Positions 1 through 6,130 of a DNA stretch of 13,372 nt are shown piece after piece. Both the position numbers and the translations under genes were made by a program. Within the stretch, counting starts at the first letter, position 1. Each line of letters begins with the position of its first letter. The notes beneath the pieces were generated by a model. It did not search any database, was not told where the DNA came from, and saw only the letters and a list, made by a program, of their open reading frames with translations. The DNA comes from an uncultured Candidatus Melainabacteria bacterium (lineage in GTDB: Bacteria > Cyanobacteriota > Vampirovibrionia > LMEP-6097): positions 1 to 13,372 of the forward strand of contig CALBDR010000261.1 in NCBI GenBank assembly GCA_937927525.1. Direction: 5' to 3'.

Positions 1-41
1 TCGAATGCGTCTGCAAGCATACAATTGAATGAAATGAAAAT

Positions 42-115
42 TGGAGGCGGCAGCCGGATTCGAACCGGCGGTAAAGGTGTTGCAGACCTCTGCCTTACCA
101 CTTGGCTATACCGCC
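42..115 (-). tRNA. tRNA-Cys (anticodon GCA)
   Basis: Read on the minus strand, the sequence folds into a full cloverleaf. The acceptor stem GGCGGTA pairs with TGCCGCC with one G-U pair. The D arm is GCC/GGC, the anticodon stem is GAGGT/ACCTT around loop CTGCAAC (anticodon GCA), and the T arm is GCCGG-TTCGAAT-CCGGC. The discriminator base is U, the base expected for cysteine tRNAs, and the 3' CCA (plus-strand positions 42-44) is encoded. The gene stands alone and is divergent from sufE. All elements are read directly from the sequence. Confidence 0.97.
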
Positions 116-129
116 CTAAGCAGTAAATC

Positions 130-160
130 ATTTTATCTTATTTAAGATACTTTATGCTAA
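130..160 (-). promoter_or_regulatory. Possible promoter of tRNA-Cys
   Basis: A minus-strand TAAAAT (plus 130-135) ends 14 nt before the mature tRNA 5' end, a plausible -10 position giving a leader of about 7 nt. The best -35-like hexamer is TTAGCA (155-160), which matches four of six consensus bases but has a long 19-bp spacer. In AT-rich DNA this is weak evidence. Confidence 0.3.
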
Positions 161-221
161 TAAAAGTTACAATTTACTAATGGAATCACTAATTTATGGT
201 GATTTTAAATAAATATTAAAG

Positions 222-665
222 ATGACTGATACACAACAAGAAAATCCATATAAGCTAACGCCTATGCTTTTAAAGCGTTTCCATCAATTCAAAAAGCTTG
301 GTGATAAGACTAAGATGTTTGAGAGGATTATTGCTTTAGGTAAGAAGTTAGCTCCTTTCGATCAGAGTAAAAAACTTGATGAAAATCAAGTTAAAGGCTG
401 TGTTTCTCTTACTTATATCACTGGTGGTCTTGAGGATGGTAAGTTAAGTTTTCAAGGAGAATCTAATTCTCATTTAGTGCAAGGCTTACTTGCTTTATTG
501 ATTGATGGTTTCACTGGAACTTCTCCTGAGGAGGTACTTGCAGTTGATCCTAGGTTCATTGAGGAGATGGGATTAGTACAGACTTTAACTGCGTCTAGGG
601 CAAATGGGTTTATGAATACTTATTCGATGGTACAAGATATAGCGAGAAGATGTTTACAGGGATAG
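222..665 (+). CDS. sufE: SufE-like cysteine desulfuration protein
   Basis: The product is a 147-residue protein of usual SufE length. SufE accepts the persulfide sulfur from the cysteine desulfurase SufS on a conserved cysteine and passes it to the SufBCD Fe-S scaffold in the cytoplasm. The active-site motif is visible as NQVKGCVS with Cys60, in the place of the family's NxVxGCxS. The C-terminal helix carries LTASRANGF (about residues 121-129), the family LTPSRxNGF signature, closer to cyanobacterial/plant SufE than to the E. coli version. The ATG at 222 gives the expected N-terminus, but no good Shine-Dalgarno is visible before it. The end overlaps the longest lpxB reading frame by 16 nt, so the two are probably co-transcribed. 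No sufS, sufB, sufC or sufD is in view. The SufE family call is firm; the SufS partner is inferred from the family. Confidence 0.92.
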   Translation: MTDTQQENPYKLTPMLLKRFHQFKKLGDKTKMFERIIALGKKLAPFDQSKKLDENQVKGCVSLTYITGGLEDGKLSFQGESNSHLVQGLLALLIDGFTGTSPEEVLAVDPRFIEEMGLVQTLTASRANGFMNTYSMVQDIARRCLQG

Positions 666-1927
666 AAGGAAACTCTTTGGCTCAGGAAAAGAAAGTATTT
701 GCAATATGCGGTGAATTTAGTGGTGAAAGTCATTTAGCTAAAGTTGTTCGTGAGATAAAAGCTATTGAGCCTAAAACCCATATTAAAGGTATGGCTTCAT
801 CTCTATGTGAACATTTTGGGATGGAGATTTTTGTTGATTATAAGAATTTTTCCTTTGCAGGTTTAACCCAGGTTGTTGTCAATTTACCTAAGATTTTAAG
901 TTTAAAGCGAAAAATAGTTAAAGAGATTCTTGAGTTTAAGCCAGATACTGTTTTATTAGTAGACTATGCTGGTTTTAATTTACAGGTTGCACGCTCTATA
1001 AAAATGGCTCAGGCGAGAGATGAGAGTTTAAAAGATATTAAGATTATCCAGTATATTGCTCCTCAGATCTGGGCTTCTCGTCCTGAGAGGATTGAGAATA
1101 TTTTAAAGTATATAGATAAAGTTTTATGTACTTTACCTTTTGAGGAGGAAATTTATAACGAAGTTGAACAGCCCGTTAGATATGTCGGTAATCCTGTTTT
1201 AGAGTCATTGATTGATATGTCTGTAGAAGATGCTAAAGCTGAGATATTTTCTTTTTTACAGGAAGAATACTGTGCACATAGTGTTGAAAACGATAATATT
1301 GCACTAATTCCTAGTGATGATGCACCTTTGATTGGAATATTTCCAGGTAGTAGAGGTTTTGAAATTGAGTATACCTTACCTTTATTTGTAAAAACAGCGA
1401 AGAAGATTCACGAAGAATATCCTCAAATTCGCTTTGTGATTGCTAAAGCTCCTACTATTTCTCATGCAAAGTTATTAAAGTGTGGTTTGAAAGACGCTCA
1501 GAACTTAATTAAGGTGATTGATGGTGAGACATTGCCTCAAGCTAATCAAAAGCTCTTAAAAGCATCTGACTATTTGTGGTTATGCTCAGGCACTGTTACT
1601 TTAGAAGCAGCACTTTATGAAAAGCCGTATTTTTTAACTTATAAAGCGAATTCTATTAATTTCATGCTTTATAAAATGTTCAAGATCATTGATATGGCTG
1701 GACTTGCAAATATAATCGCTGGAAAATATATCGTGAAAGAGTTTTTACAAAATAATGCTACTGTGAGTAATTTTTATGCAGAGACTTGTTTATGGTTTGA
1801 GGATTATTTATATTTAGAAACCATGCTACAGAATTTAGGTGTATTAAGAGAAATGCTTTCTGGTTATGAGACTTCTAAGCTTGTTGCTGAAGAGGTGCTC
1901 AGTATCTCTGAGACAATAATTACTTAA
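650..1927 (+). CDS. lpxB: Lipid-A-disaccharide synthase
   Basis: LpxB is a GT19 glycosyltransferase that joins UDP-2,3-diacylglucosamine to lipid X to form the lipid A disaccharide at the inner membrane. Family landmarks appear in order (numbered from the ATG at 650): GEFSGES (21-27, family GExSGD), VDYAGFN (104-110, family DxPxFN), APQIWASR (137-144), GNP (180-182, family GHP), FPGSRGFEIE (231-240, the nucleotide-sugar GSR motif) and SGTVTLEAAL (313-322). Length (425 aa) is slightly above the usual 380-400. The excess lies mainly between GNP and FPGSR, which are separated by about 48 residues. The first 13 residues are not conserved, and a TTG at 677 with a much better ribosome-binding site may be the true start. 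The gene overlaps sufE upstream and overlaps the convergent lptA by 8 nt downstream, leaving no room for a terminator. Confidence 0.94.
   Translation: MFTGIEGNSLAQEKKVFAICGEFSGESHLAKVVREIKAIEPKTHIKGMASSLCEHFGMEIFVDYKNFSFAGLTQVVVNLPKILSLKRKIVKEILEFKPDTVLLVDYAGFNLQVARSIKMAQARDESLKDIKIIQYIAPQIWASRPERIENILKYIDKVLCTLPFEEEIYNEVEQPVRYVGNPVLESLIDMSVEDAKAEIFSFLQEEYCAHSVENDNIALIPSDDAPLIGIFPGSRGFEIEYTLPLFVKTAKKIHEEYPQIRFVIAKAPTISHAKLLKCGLKDAQNLIKVIDGETLPQANQKLLKASDYLWLCSGTVTLEAALYEKPYFLTYKANSINFMLYKMFKIIDMAGLANIIAGKYIVKEFLQNNATVSNFYAETCLWFEDYLYLETMLQNLGVLREMLSGYETSKLVAEEVLSISETIIT
664..679 (+). promoter_or_regulatory. Ribosome-binding site favouring a TTG start for lpxB
   Basis: AGAAGGA at 664-670 is followed by a 6-nt spacer and an in-frame TTG at 677-679. 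Starting there gives MAQEKKVFAICGEFSGES, which begins just before the conserved first strand of LpxB. The ATG at 650 has only a weak GAGAAG directly abutting it. The SD would overlap the sufE stop codon (663-665), typical of translational coupling. The site is seen in the sequence; the start choice is inferred. Confidence 0.5.
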
Positions 1928-2888
1928 GCAAGATAGCCCTAGGTCTATCTAAATTACTAATAAGTTCTTTAGTCTCGTTATTTAAAACAATCTCTTCACC
2001 TTCAAGTTTTCTATCATTAAGCCTTACATCTGAAGCTCCAGTAAACACTATTTTATCTACTTCATTATTTATGAGCCACATTCTTACTAGGCGTGAGTTT
2101 GCTAGGAGTTTTCTTTTTTCAGAGAGTACTTTAACTTTTTTTGATTCAGAATTACTAGTAGCAAGGAGTGTGTAGTCTTTATTCTCTGAATCACTTTCTT
2201 CTAGATTCATGTAATCAGCTTCTACAAGTAGTTTCTCTTTTTTATTAATGAACATAGCATTACCGATGACTCGGTATTGCTTTACGGGAGGGTAAATTAA
2301 AAGTTTGTTACCTATAATCTGTGATTCTTTTTTCTCAGCAATTACATTTCCCGCGAATTTAATTTGAATTAAGTCATTGATATTTTCACCATCCCCTTCA
2401 AATAAAGCATCAAGGCTTTCTGAGCTGACATTGATATCTTCATGGCTGGTGGTTACATGTGAACCCTCAAGTGCCTCAGCTCTAAAAGTGCCATTTTCTA
2501 GGTGTAGGATTTGGATATCAGAGTCTACTTTATAGTCTTTAATTTTAGATTTAGCATTAAATAAAGTTATATAGCCAGTTTTAATATCTATTTCCATTCT
2601 GTCAGCAACAACATTTAGATCTTTAGAGTTTATATTAACTGAGCCAGTAAATTCGGCTTTTTTCTTTTCTTCAATTTCAACGCTTGGTGATGAAATATAG
2701 ATGTCTTTTACTTTGATGATTACATCACCCGTTAGTAGAGTTTTATTATTTTTATAATTCAGTTTGTTTGCAGAAACTATCTTAATATCATCTAAGCCTT
2801 TCTGAAGCTTAATGGCATGTGCTTGCTGTCCTAAACTCATAAAGATAAAGCAAACGATAATTAAAAAAATGTTTTTATGAGTGGACAT
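1920..2888 (-). CDS. lptA: LptA/OstA-like periplasmic LPS transport protein
   Basis: This is a secreted protein of 322 residues from the chosen ATG (2886-2888). That start gives a clean signal peptide (MSTHKNIF, a hydrophobic core, cleavage after AHA at residue 25) and has AAAGG just upstream. A longer frame beginning at 2942 would bury the signal peptide and was not used. The mature part is a run of short beta-strand repeats such as TGDVIIKVKD, FTGSVNIN, FAGNVIAEK and VIGNAMFIN. These are typical of the OstA/LptA fold, whose members stack into the periplasmic bridge carrying LPS from the inner membrane to the LptD complex. At 322 aa it is longer than enterobacterial LptA (about 185 aa), suggesting extra jellyroll repeats. 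It overlaps the end of the LptC-like gene by 14 nt, implying coupling, and meets lpxB tail to tail. The OstA-like fold is well supported; exact LptA orthology is inferred. Confidence 0.8.
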   Translation of the reverse strand: MSTHKNIFLIIVCFIFMSLGQQAHAIKLQKGLDDIKIVSANKLNYKNNKTLLTGDVIIKVKDIYISSPSVEIEEKKKAEFTGSVNINSKDLNVVADRMEIDIKTGYITLFNAKSKIKDYKVDSDIQILHLENGTFRAEALEGSHVTTSHEDINVSSESLDALFEGDGENINDLIQIKFAGNVIAEKKESQIIGNKLLIYPPVKQYRVIGNAMFINKKEKLLVEADYMNLEESDSENKDYTLLATSNSESKKVKVLSEKRKLLANSRLVRMWLINNEVDKIVFTGASDVRLNDRKLEGEEIVLNNETKELISNLDRPRAILLK

Positions 2889-3846
2889 TACCTTTAATTG
2901 TAAGCTCTTCTGTATCGAAATTGTAAATAATTTCATCAGCATAAATCTTATCGCTATTTCGAAGAATATATGGATTACCAGTAAGCGTAGCTATCTGGGT
3001 TTTATTTTCAGTTCTAACACAAAGCTTTTCAGCAAAGCAGTTTGTATTATCTGTATTAATATTGACACTCCCTTGGGCTCTTAAATTACCTTTAGCGTCT
3101 AAATGAATTTCAGATGCTGTAAGTAAAATATTCTTATCTGGAATCACTAGTTTGGCAGACCCATATGAATCTACGATTTGTCTTCCTGGGCTGATATTGA
3201 TATTTATTCTATCTGCTGAAAGCTGATATGGACCTTTTTCAAGCTTTGCTAAGCCTAGACTTTTTATGCTTTGGAAATCTTTGCTTATCTCACCCTCTCT
3301 TCCTGAGATGAGAATATCTTTAGAAGGGGAGTTTAATGTCCAATCCTTAGAGACTTTAAACCCAGATGATTCTTCAGAAAATGTTAGCTTACCAGAGTCT
3401 AGAAGGTAAGTGTTATTTTCATAGTTTAGTTTTACACTCTCTCTAAGATCAAAAGATTGTATTTTTTTATCAAGATCAGCGTGTTTTGCACTTAATAAAA
3501 ATTTAGTATTCGTCGTACCTTTTTCAAAGTATTCAATCACGGGATCTGTAATTTCAGCTTTACTATATTTCGAGTTAACGATTGCAGATTTTGCTTTTAA
3601 GTTCCAAAGCTTCTCCTGGGAATTTTCGTCTAAATGTTCAACGAAATAATCTTTAATTTTAAATTTAATTTTTTTAAAGTTTTTAGGTAACTGAATAGAC
3701 TTTACTGTAATTAAAGCTGAGATAGTACTGTAAGAAAAGAAAATTAAAAATGCCAATAAAGGAACAAGCATGGCAATTTTCGTGCCATGCTTGTTCGTGA
3801 ATTGTTCAAGGTATTTAGCTGCTCGGAGTATTTTCTTTTGATTCAT
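2875..3846 (-). CDS. lptC: LptC-like membrane-anchored LPS transport protein with extended OstA-like region
   Basis: This 323-residue protein has a short basic N-terminus, one membrane segment at about residues 24-47 and a long beta-rich periplasmic part. This is the plan of LptC, the bitopic protein linking the LptBFG exporter to LptA. After the anchor, WNLKAKSAIVN and AEITDPVIEYFEKGT resemble the LptC pattern of strands. The C-terminal third (ITASEIHLDAKGNLRA-like segments, LTGNPYILRNSDKIYADEI, LTIKGNVHS) looks like OstA/LptA repeats. The length exceeds typical LptC (about 190 aa), so it may combine LptC and LptA-like parts. Its start overlaps the preceding YtxH-like gene by 32 nt and its end overlaps the LptA-like gene by 14 nt, so all three are probably one operon. 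A perfect 14-bp hairpin lies in codons 17-29. It could instead be a generic OstA-like protein; sequence identity to LptC is not obvious by eye. Confidence 0.7.
   Translation of the reverse strand: MNQKKILRAAKYLEQFTNKHGTKIAMLVPLLAFLIFFSYSTISALITVKSIQLPKNFKKIKFKIKDYFVEHLDENSQEKLWNLKAKSAIVNSKYSKAEITDPVIEYFEKGTTNTKFLLSAKHADLDKKIQSFDLRESVKLNYENNTYLLDSGKLTFSEESSGFKVSKDWTLNSPSKDILISGREGEISKDFQSIKSLGLAKLEKGPYQLSADRININISPGRQIVDSYGSAKLVIPDKNILLTASEIHLDAKGNLRAQGSVNINTDNTNCFAEKLCVRTENKTQIATLTGNPYILRNSDKIYADEIIYNFDTEELTIKGNVHS
3762..3796 (-). repeat. Perfect 14-bp stem-loop inside the lptC coding region
   Basis: GAACAAGCATGGCA (3762-3775) is exactly complementary to TGCCATGCTTGTTC (3783-3796), with a 7-nt loop. 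On the lptC transcript the hairpin covers codons 17 to about 29, just before and into the membrane segment. It begins about 18 nt past the stop codon of the overlapping upstream YtxH-like gene. No uridine run follows directly, so it is not a classical terminator. The structure is seen in the sequence; a regulatory role is a guess. Confidence 0.75.
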
Positions 3847-4174
3847 TAGCGACTTCTTTCGTCTTCTTTCCTAACTCATCTAATTGCTTAGCGATAGAAT
3901 CGATTTGGTCTTGAATTTTAATCGCAGATAAACTGAACTTCTCATCAGCAAAGTTTTTAATTTCTTGAATTCTGTCAGCAGCTTTGTCTCTAAAGACATC
4001 AAGCTTATCTTTCATGTTTTCAAGAATTTCATTAGAATTCTCAACAAAATCTTTTCTTAGCTCAGGACCAGTTTTTTCCGTAAGCAATAACGCAGTTACG
4101 TAACCAGCCGCAAGACCAAAGATTAGGCCTCCAATAAATTTAGCTAAACCACTTTCTTTATCTTCTCTTAACAT
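3815..4174 (-). CDS. YtxH-family small membrane protein
   Basis: The product is 119 residues from the ATG at 4172-4174. A TTG six codons upstream is possible but less likely. A glycine-rich hydrophobic segment (FIGGLIFGLAAGYVTALLL, about residues 13-31) is followed by TEKTGPELRKDF, the YtxH pattern of a GxxxG membrane helix leading into a P/G-E-x-R/K segment. The rest is charged and helical, probably a coiled coil (NEILENMKDKLDVFRDKAADRI-like heptads), ending in a polar tail. YtxH proteins are known from many bacteria but have no defined biochemical role; envelope or stress association is the usual guess. It overlaps the LptC-like gene by 32 nt and heads that operon. A TATAAT ends only 7 nt before the ATG with no visible Shine-Dalgarno, so the message may be leaderless. 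Confidence 0.8.
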   Translation of the reverse strand: MLREDKESGLAKFIGGLIFGLAAGYVTALLLTEKTGPELRKDFVENSNEILENMKDKLDVFRDKAADRIQEIKNFADEKFSLSAIKIQDQIDSIAKQLDELGKKTKEVANESKENTPSS

Positions 4175-4181
4175 GGTTCTA

Positions 4182-4187
4182 ATTATA
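4182..4187 (-). promoter_or_regulatory. Consensus -10 box immediately upstream of the YtxH-lptC-lptA operon
   Basis: The minus strand reads TATAAT at 4187-4182, a perfect -10 hexamer, separated by 7 nt from the ATG at 4174. A transcript from it would begin at or next to the start codon. No recognisable -35 lies 16-18 bp upstream; the region there is the edge of the palindromic element at 4209-4307. Confidence 0.45.
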
Positions 4188-4208
4188 ACCAAAACTACTA
4201 CTGTATAT

Positions 4209-4307
4209 GTTAAATTCCCAATGGCATGTATACACTTTCTGCTGTGCCCCAGCTTCGCTGGGTCCCTAAGCTCGCAGCAAATATATTCAAACCATTGGGA
4301 ATTTAAC
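4209..4307. repeat. 99-nt palindromic element with perfect 16-bp terminal inverted repeats
   Basis: GTTAAATTCCCAATGG (4209-4224) is matched exactly in inverse by 4292-4307. Inside, TGCTG (4240-4244) can pair with CAGCA (4275-4279). A GC-rich hairpin CCCAGC-TTC-GCTGGG sits at the centre (4248-4262). The whole can fold as one long branched stem. It lies between two minus-strand operons, has no ORF of note and no clear target-site duplication. Size and plan resemble bacterial palindromic repeat elements or MITEs (for example the rickettsial palindromic elements), but no second copy is in the window. A structured RNA is the alternative. Confidence 0.8.
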
Positions 4308-4313
4308 TAAATT

Positions 4314-4339
4314 AAGTAGATTGTAAATATTATCTACTT
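4314..4339 (-). terminator. Possible terminator of the DUF948-like operon
   Basis: An 8-bp inverted repeat, AAGTAGAT (4314-4321) and ATCTACTT (4332-4339) around a 10-nt loop, overlaps the stop codon of the DUF948-like gene. On the minus strand it is followed by AATTTAGTTAAATT, which is only moderately U-rich. The stem is AT-rich, so its strength as a terminator is doubtful. Confidence 0.35.
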
Positions 4340-4618
4340 CTTAAAGAAGCTCTCTGCGCCGGCTTTAATGCCTACAAATAGTGTTTTGAGGTTTGAGCCG
4401 ATATTTTCAGTGATTTTTCCTGCTTTATCTGTTGCAGAATCAATTTTATTTAAAATTTTTCTTATAGAATCTTTCGTCATCACTAAAATAGTGCTGACAC
4501 TATCGAAGATTCTTGCAACTTGGATTAGAATCGGGATGAAAAATGCTAAAAAGACTATGAAGCATAGGCTTAGTAAAGACAAAGATACTACTAAAACAAA
4601 ATCAAGAGTTTCAACCAT
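4334..4618 (-). CDS. DUF948-like small membrane protein
   Basis: This 94-residue protein has one long N-terminal hydrophobic segment (about residues 6-34, FVLVVSLSLLSLCFIVFLAF onward) followed by an amphipathic helical region (FDSVSTILVMTKDSIRKIL, then NKIDSATDKAGKITENIGS). This matches the general plan of DUF948/YoxC-like proteins: a membrane anchor followed by a helix with regularly spaced hydrophobic residues. The start codon overlaps the stop of the upstream YtxH-like gene in a TAATG junction, a strong sign of translational coupling. Function is unknown. The pairing of DUF948-like and YtxH-like genes is common in bacteria and supports the family call, which otherwise rests on architecture rather than a decisive motif. 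Confidence 0.7.
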   Translation of the reverse strand: MVETLDFVLVVSLSLLSLCFIVFLAFFIPILIQVARIFDSVSTILVMTKDSIRKILNKIDSATDKAGKITENIGSNLKTLFVGIKAGAESFFKK

Positions 4619-4890
4619 TATTTAATTTCCTTTTTTTCTCTGATAGCTTGCATAGCTTTTTCTGCAACTTTGCTTGATTCTGCAACTCTGTATTTAAGAT
4701 CCTCAACAAATCCTATCGCTATTTTACTTAAGGAAACTGTTAGGTTAATGCATTCATCAATTAAATCCTGAGTCGGTTTGGGTAACTGAGACATCTTGTT
4801 AAAGAAAGTCTTGCCTTGTACCGGTAGAACAAGGATTGCGGTTATGAAGCCAGCGATTATTCCAAAAAGGAAAAAGATAAACCTAAACAT
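4618..4890 (-). CDS. YtxH-like small membrane protein
   Basis: The product is 90 residues. The N-terminus is a membrane helix with small-residue spacing (FIFFLFGIIAGFITAILVL, residues 4-22) followed directly by PVQGKTFF, which mirrors the YtxH pattern of a helix ending in AP-x-SGKE. The remainder is a charged helix ending in a run of lysine and glutamate. It is the second YtxH-like gene in the window; the other is at 3815-4174. The two are not obviously recent duplicates, as they share pattern rather than sequence. The stop codon overlaps the next start (TAATG). A TAATAT -10-like hexamer ends 8 nt before the ATG and no Shine-Dalgarno is visible, so leaderless initiation is possible. Its cellular role is unknown. 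Confidence 0.75.
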   Translation of the reverse strand: MFRFIFFLFGIIAGFITAILVLPVQGKTFFNKMSQLPKPTQDLIDECINLTVSLSKIAIGFVEDLKYRVAESSKVAEKAMQAIREKKEIK

Positions 4891-4923
4891 AGTAGAATAT
4901 ATTAGCAGAAAGCTACTGAAATT
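4891..4923. promoter_or_regulatory. 33-bp divergent promoter region
   Basis: Only 33 bp separate the minus-strand YtxH-like gene from the plus-strand PLP enzyme gene. The centre holds overlapping -10-like hexamers on opposite strands: TATATT on plus at 4898-4903 and TAATAT on minus at 4904-4899. They are flanked by an inverted repeat AGTAG (4891-4895) / CTACT (4913-4917). Any -35 elements must lie inside the neighbouring coding regions; none is convincing. Confidence 0.4.
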
Positions 4924-6126
4924 ATGAATCTTGAGAATACAGAAAATTGGGGTTTTGAAACCAAAGCTATTTTAAAAGGTCAAGCACCAGACCCTAGCAC
5001 TGGTGCTACAATTCCTCCGATTTATCAAACATCTACCTATACTTTGGAGGGAATTGGTGAAACTAAAGGCTATTGTTACTCTAGAACCGGTAACCCGACT
5101 AGATCTGCTGCAGCTGAATGTTTAGCTTCTTTGGAAGGTGGAAAATTTGGATTTATTTATCCTTCAGGAATTGCTGCAATTCATGCTTTCATGCAACAGT
5201 TCTCTGCTGGTGACCATGTGGTGACTTGTGAAGATTTATATGGCGGTGCACACCGTCTTTTCACTCAATTTATGACTAAGGTCGGTATTGAATTTACTTT
5301 TGTAGATGCTAGAGATTCTGATAATTATATTAAAGCGATTAAACCTAATACTAAGCTTGTTTGGATTGAAACTCCTAGTAATCCTAAAATGCATTTATGT
5401 GACATAGCTTCAGTAGTAGAGCAGGTTAAAGAGATTAATAAAAAAGAAGATAAAAAAATTATTATTGCTGCTGACAATACTTTTGCTTCACCTTATTTAC
5501 AGAGACCACTTAGCTTTGGTGTCGATGTAGTGATGCATAGTTGTACTAAATATTTAGGTGGACACTCTGATTTACTTTTAGGAGCTTTAATTACCTCTAA
5601 TGAAGAAATTGCAGAAAAGCTTGCTTATCACCAGAATGCTACTGGTACTATTGCTGGTCCTTTTGATTGTTGGTTATTGATGAGAGGAATGAAAACTCTT
5701 GCTGTGAGAATGAAACAGCATCATGAAAATGCTCTGACTTTAGCGAAATGGCTTGAACAACACCCTTTAGTTAAAGTAGTAAATTGTCCTGCTTTAGAAT
5801 CAAGCCCTCAGTATGAGTTATATAAAAAACAAATGGATCTTTATAATGGTATGATTTCGTTTGAAATTGATGCTGATATAGAAACTGTTAAACAGTTAGT
5901 TTCAGGTCTTAAAATTTTCCAATTAGCTGAGTCACTAGGCGGTGTAGAGAGTCTATCTTGTCATCCGGCTACTATGACTCATGCAGCAGTACCTGCTGAA
6001 AGAAGAAAAGAACTAGGAATCAATGATAACTTAGTTCGTTTATCTGTAGGTATCGAGGATGTTAAAGACTTACAAGCTGATCTAGAACAGGCTTTTAGTA
6101 AGCTTGCTGCTACAGCTAAAGCATAG
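4924..6126 (+). CDS. Cystathionine gamma-lyase/gamma-synthase family PLP enzyme
   Basis: This 400-residue enzyme belongs to the Cys/Met-metabolism PLP-dependent family, which carries out transsulfuration (forming or cleaving cystathionine) in the cytoplasm. Landmarks are full length and in order: TGATIPPIYQTSTY (26-39), YSRTGNPTR (52-60, phosphate/substrate-binding Tyr and Arg), SGIAA (81-85), EDLYGGAH with the ring-stacking Tyr at 106, WIETPSNP (147-154), AADNTF with the pyridine-binding Asp184, and HSCTKYLGGHSD with the PLP Schiff-base Lys209. The C-terminal part has the family motifs LAESLGGVESL, PATMTHA and LVRLSVGIED. The family call is secure. Choosing between gamma-lyase, gamma-synthase, O-acetylhomoserine-type or cystathionine beta-lyase activity is not possible by eye, though PFDCWLLMRGMKTL and the MTHA motif favour the gamma-lyase/synthase branch. 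It is followed after 4 nt by pepP, so the pair is probably one transcript. Confidence 0.93.
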   Translation: MNLENTENWGFETKAILKGQAPDPSTGATIPPIYQTSTYTLEGIGETKGYCYSRTGNPTRSAAAECLASLEGGKFGFIYPSGIAAIHAFMQQFSAGDHVVTCEDLYGGAHRLFTQFMTKVGIEFTFVDARDSDNYIKAIKPNTKLVWIETPSNPKMHLCDIASVVEQVKEINKKEDKKIIIAADNTFASPYLQRPLSFGVDVVMHSCTKYLGGHSDLLLGALITSNEEIAEKLAYHQNATGTIAGPFDCWLLMRGMKTLAVRMKQHHENALTLAKWLEQHPLVKVVNCPALESSPQYELYKKQMDLYNGMISFEIDADIETVKQLVSGLKIFQLAESLGGVESLSCHPATMTHAAVPAERRKELGINDNLVRLSVGIEDVKDLQADLEQAFSKLAATAKA

Positions 6127-6130
6127 CTTT

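Noticed and set aside
184..204. Hairpin AATCAC/GTGATT upstream of sufE
   Set aside because: Only 6 bp with a 9-nt loop in AT-rich DNA; no operator family or terminator feature fits.
1931..1950. AGATAG/CTATCT inverted repeat at the lpxB-lptA junction as a bidirectional terminator
   Set aside because: Short stem inside lptA coding sequence, with no T run on either strand.
4209..4307. Integron attC site
   Set aside because: The ends read GTTAAAT...ATTTAAC, the opposite order from the RYYYAAC...GTTRRRY of attC, and no cassette array or integrase is visible.
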